DNA of 13,464 nucleotides from NCBI GenBank assembly GCA_934196725.1, contig CAKPWR010000067.1, forward strand, positions 1-13,464, written 5' to 3'. A program made the position numbers and the translations under genes. Positions within the stretch are counted from its first letter, which is position 1; each line of letters opens with the position of its first letter. This DNA is from an uncultured Prevotella sp. GTDB taxonomy: Bacteria > Bacteroidota > Bacteroidia > Bacteroidales > Bacteroidaceae. The notes beneath the pieces are model-generated. The model was not told the DNA's origin. It saw nothing but the letters and a program-made list of their open reading frames with translations, and did no database searches. Shown piece by piece: positions 12,447 to 13,464 of this stretch.

Positions 12447-13464
12447 TTATTTCCCGAATCTGGAAGTATCTACTTCTTCGTGCTGCTTGGCCTTGTAGCC
12501 GCCGAAACGATAGGTGAGGGAGAGACCGATGATTCTGCCAAAGTACATTTTGTTGATGACGTGCTGACCTCGGTAGGTGTCGTGCAGATGGTTGTCGCCC
12601 GTCTCGAAGATGTCGTTGCAATAGGCTTTCAGCTGGAGCTTGTCGTCCTTGAGAGGCTTCCAGGTGAGGGCTGCGTTGAGATAGCCTGAGGCTGGGATGT
12701 CGATGATTCCCTGGATGGCGTCGGTATGAACGGAAGCATCGAGGTTGAGAAGCACATGCTTGCCAAAGAGAAAAGTGCCGTTCCACTGGGCTTGACAGAA
12801 CCATTTGCTGCGGTCGAATGGGAGATCATAGAAATGGGAATTCTTGTCGTTCTGATAAACGCCAGTGAAAGTAAGGCGATTCTGCCACCTGTTGCCTATG
12901 TTGATTGGGGCTGTGAGCATCAAACCTACCTGGTTTACATGGTCGAAGTTGACATGCTTGTATTCCATCTCCTTCTTCGTGTCGCTCTGGTAAGGAAGCT
13001 GACGGAATTCATCTTTCGAGTTGTTGAAGAAGAGACTTGCCACGTATCTGCTGTGCAGAATGTAGGTAAGCGAGAGGCTGAGCTCTCGTGAAGGCTTCAA
13101 CGTCGGGTTTCCTACAATCTTTCCATATCCGCCCGCATTATAGGTGGTGAAGTTCTTCACCGACCAATAAGTAGGGTAGTCTCTGTCGCAATCCAAGTCG
13201 AATTGGATGATGTGTCCAGCCTTTGGAAGATAGGTGATGGAGAGTGTAGGGAAGAGATTCCACTCATTCCAGATTGGGGTGTGATAATATTCTTCCATGA
13301 GCGATGCTTCCATCGTGAGTTTTTGTCCGAATGACTTGCTGGTTCCGATGTAGAAACTCATTTGGTCTTCGTTTTGAATGGTGTTGCCATCAGAAGACTT
13401 GTTGTTGTTCTCCTGCGAACTCTTGTCTCTTGATGTGGTGTAATTGATGCCGTAGTTCAAGCCC
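12447..13464 (-). CDS. C-terminal part of an outer-membrane beta-barrel, TonB-dependent receptor type (start outside window)
   Basis: The frame is open from the right edge to the TAA at 12449-12447, giving 339 visible residues. The TTG at 13460 is internal. Repeated amphipathic strands are clear throughout. The segment GGYGKIVGNPTLKPSRELSLSLTYIL is the 'GNP.L.P......L.Y' hallmark of the outer-membrane beta-barrel family PF14905 (OMP_b-brl_3). The end, LSLTYRFGGYKAKQHEEVDTSRFGK, is the typical closing strand and tail of this group. Such proteins usually carry a CarboxypepD_reg-like domain and a plug at the N-terminus, which is off the edge here. The likely role is TonB-dependent or receptor-like handling of a ligand at the outer membrane; the ligand is unknown. 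It converges on the GH3 gene, so the two are not one operon. Confidence 0.85.
   Translation of the reverse strand, partial: GLNYGINYTTSRDKSSQENNNKSSDGNTIQNEDQMSFYIGTSKSFGQKLTMEASLMEEYYHTPIWNEWNLFPTLSITYLPKAGHIIQFDLDCDRDYPTYWSVKNFTTYNAGGYGKIVGNPTLKPSRELSLSLTYILHSRYVASLFFNNSKDEFRQLPYQSDTKKEMEYKHVNFDHVNQVGLMLTAPINIGNRWQNRLTFTGVYQNDKNSHFYDLPFDRSKWFCQAQWNGTFLFGKHVLLNLDASVHTDAIQGIIDIPASGYLNAALTWKPLKDDKLQLKAYCNDIFETGDNHLHDTYRGQHVINKMYFGRIIGLSLTYRFGGYKAKQHEEVDTSRFGK

Overview
The window looks like chromosomal DNA of a gut Bacteroidota, most likely Prevotellaceae (a Segatella/Prevotella copri-like genome). The support is: protein families typical of that group (PA14-containing GH3 glycosidase, TonB-linked outer-membrane barrel ending in a TYRFGG motif, AAA/DUF4143 ATPase, CPBP protease, one-HMA copper ATPase); several promoters fitting the Bacteroidota consensus TTTG-N19/20-TAnnTTTG; and mostly absent Shine-Dalgarno sequences. 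No rRNA, tRNA, phage, integrase or transposase gene was seen.

Layout, left to right: the 3' end of a glycoside hydrolase gene (probably GH20); a 355-bp gap filled by a highly structured REP-type palindrome; a YbhN/UPF0104 membrane protein (+); twin 20-bp palindromes and a terminator; an OprB-like outer-membrane porin (-); a divergent promoter region carrying a 53-bp-period tandem repeat; a PaaI-type thioesterase (+); a CPBP intramembrane protease (-); a divergent region holding five copies of GGAAAAGTGT spaced exactly 33 bp apart; the AAA+/DUF4143 ATPase those repeats lead into (+); a Cu(+) P1B-type ATPase (-) that lacks the nucleotide-binding domain; a small heat-shock protein (-); a secreted GH3 glycosidase (+); and the C-terminal part of a TonB-dependent-receptor-type barrel (-) running off the right edge.

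Nearly every gene appears to be its own transcription unit. All four convergent gene pairs are separated by a hairpin, most of them usable in both directions, and each divergent pair has its own promoter-like sequences. The genes do not form one pathway. They are a mixed housekeeping/envelope set: carbohydrate uptake and hydrolysis (both glycosidases, the porin, the receptor), copper and protein-stress handling (P-type ATPase, Hsp20), and membrane functions (YbhN-like, CPBP).

The three observations most worth following up are the exactly periodic 33-bp array that overlaps the promoter and leader of the DUF4143 ATPase, the copper ATPase that keeps every transport and phosphorylation motif but has lost about 120 residues corresponding to the N-domain, and the 253-bp mirror-symmetric REP element flanked by a 13-bp direct repeat.
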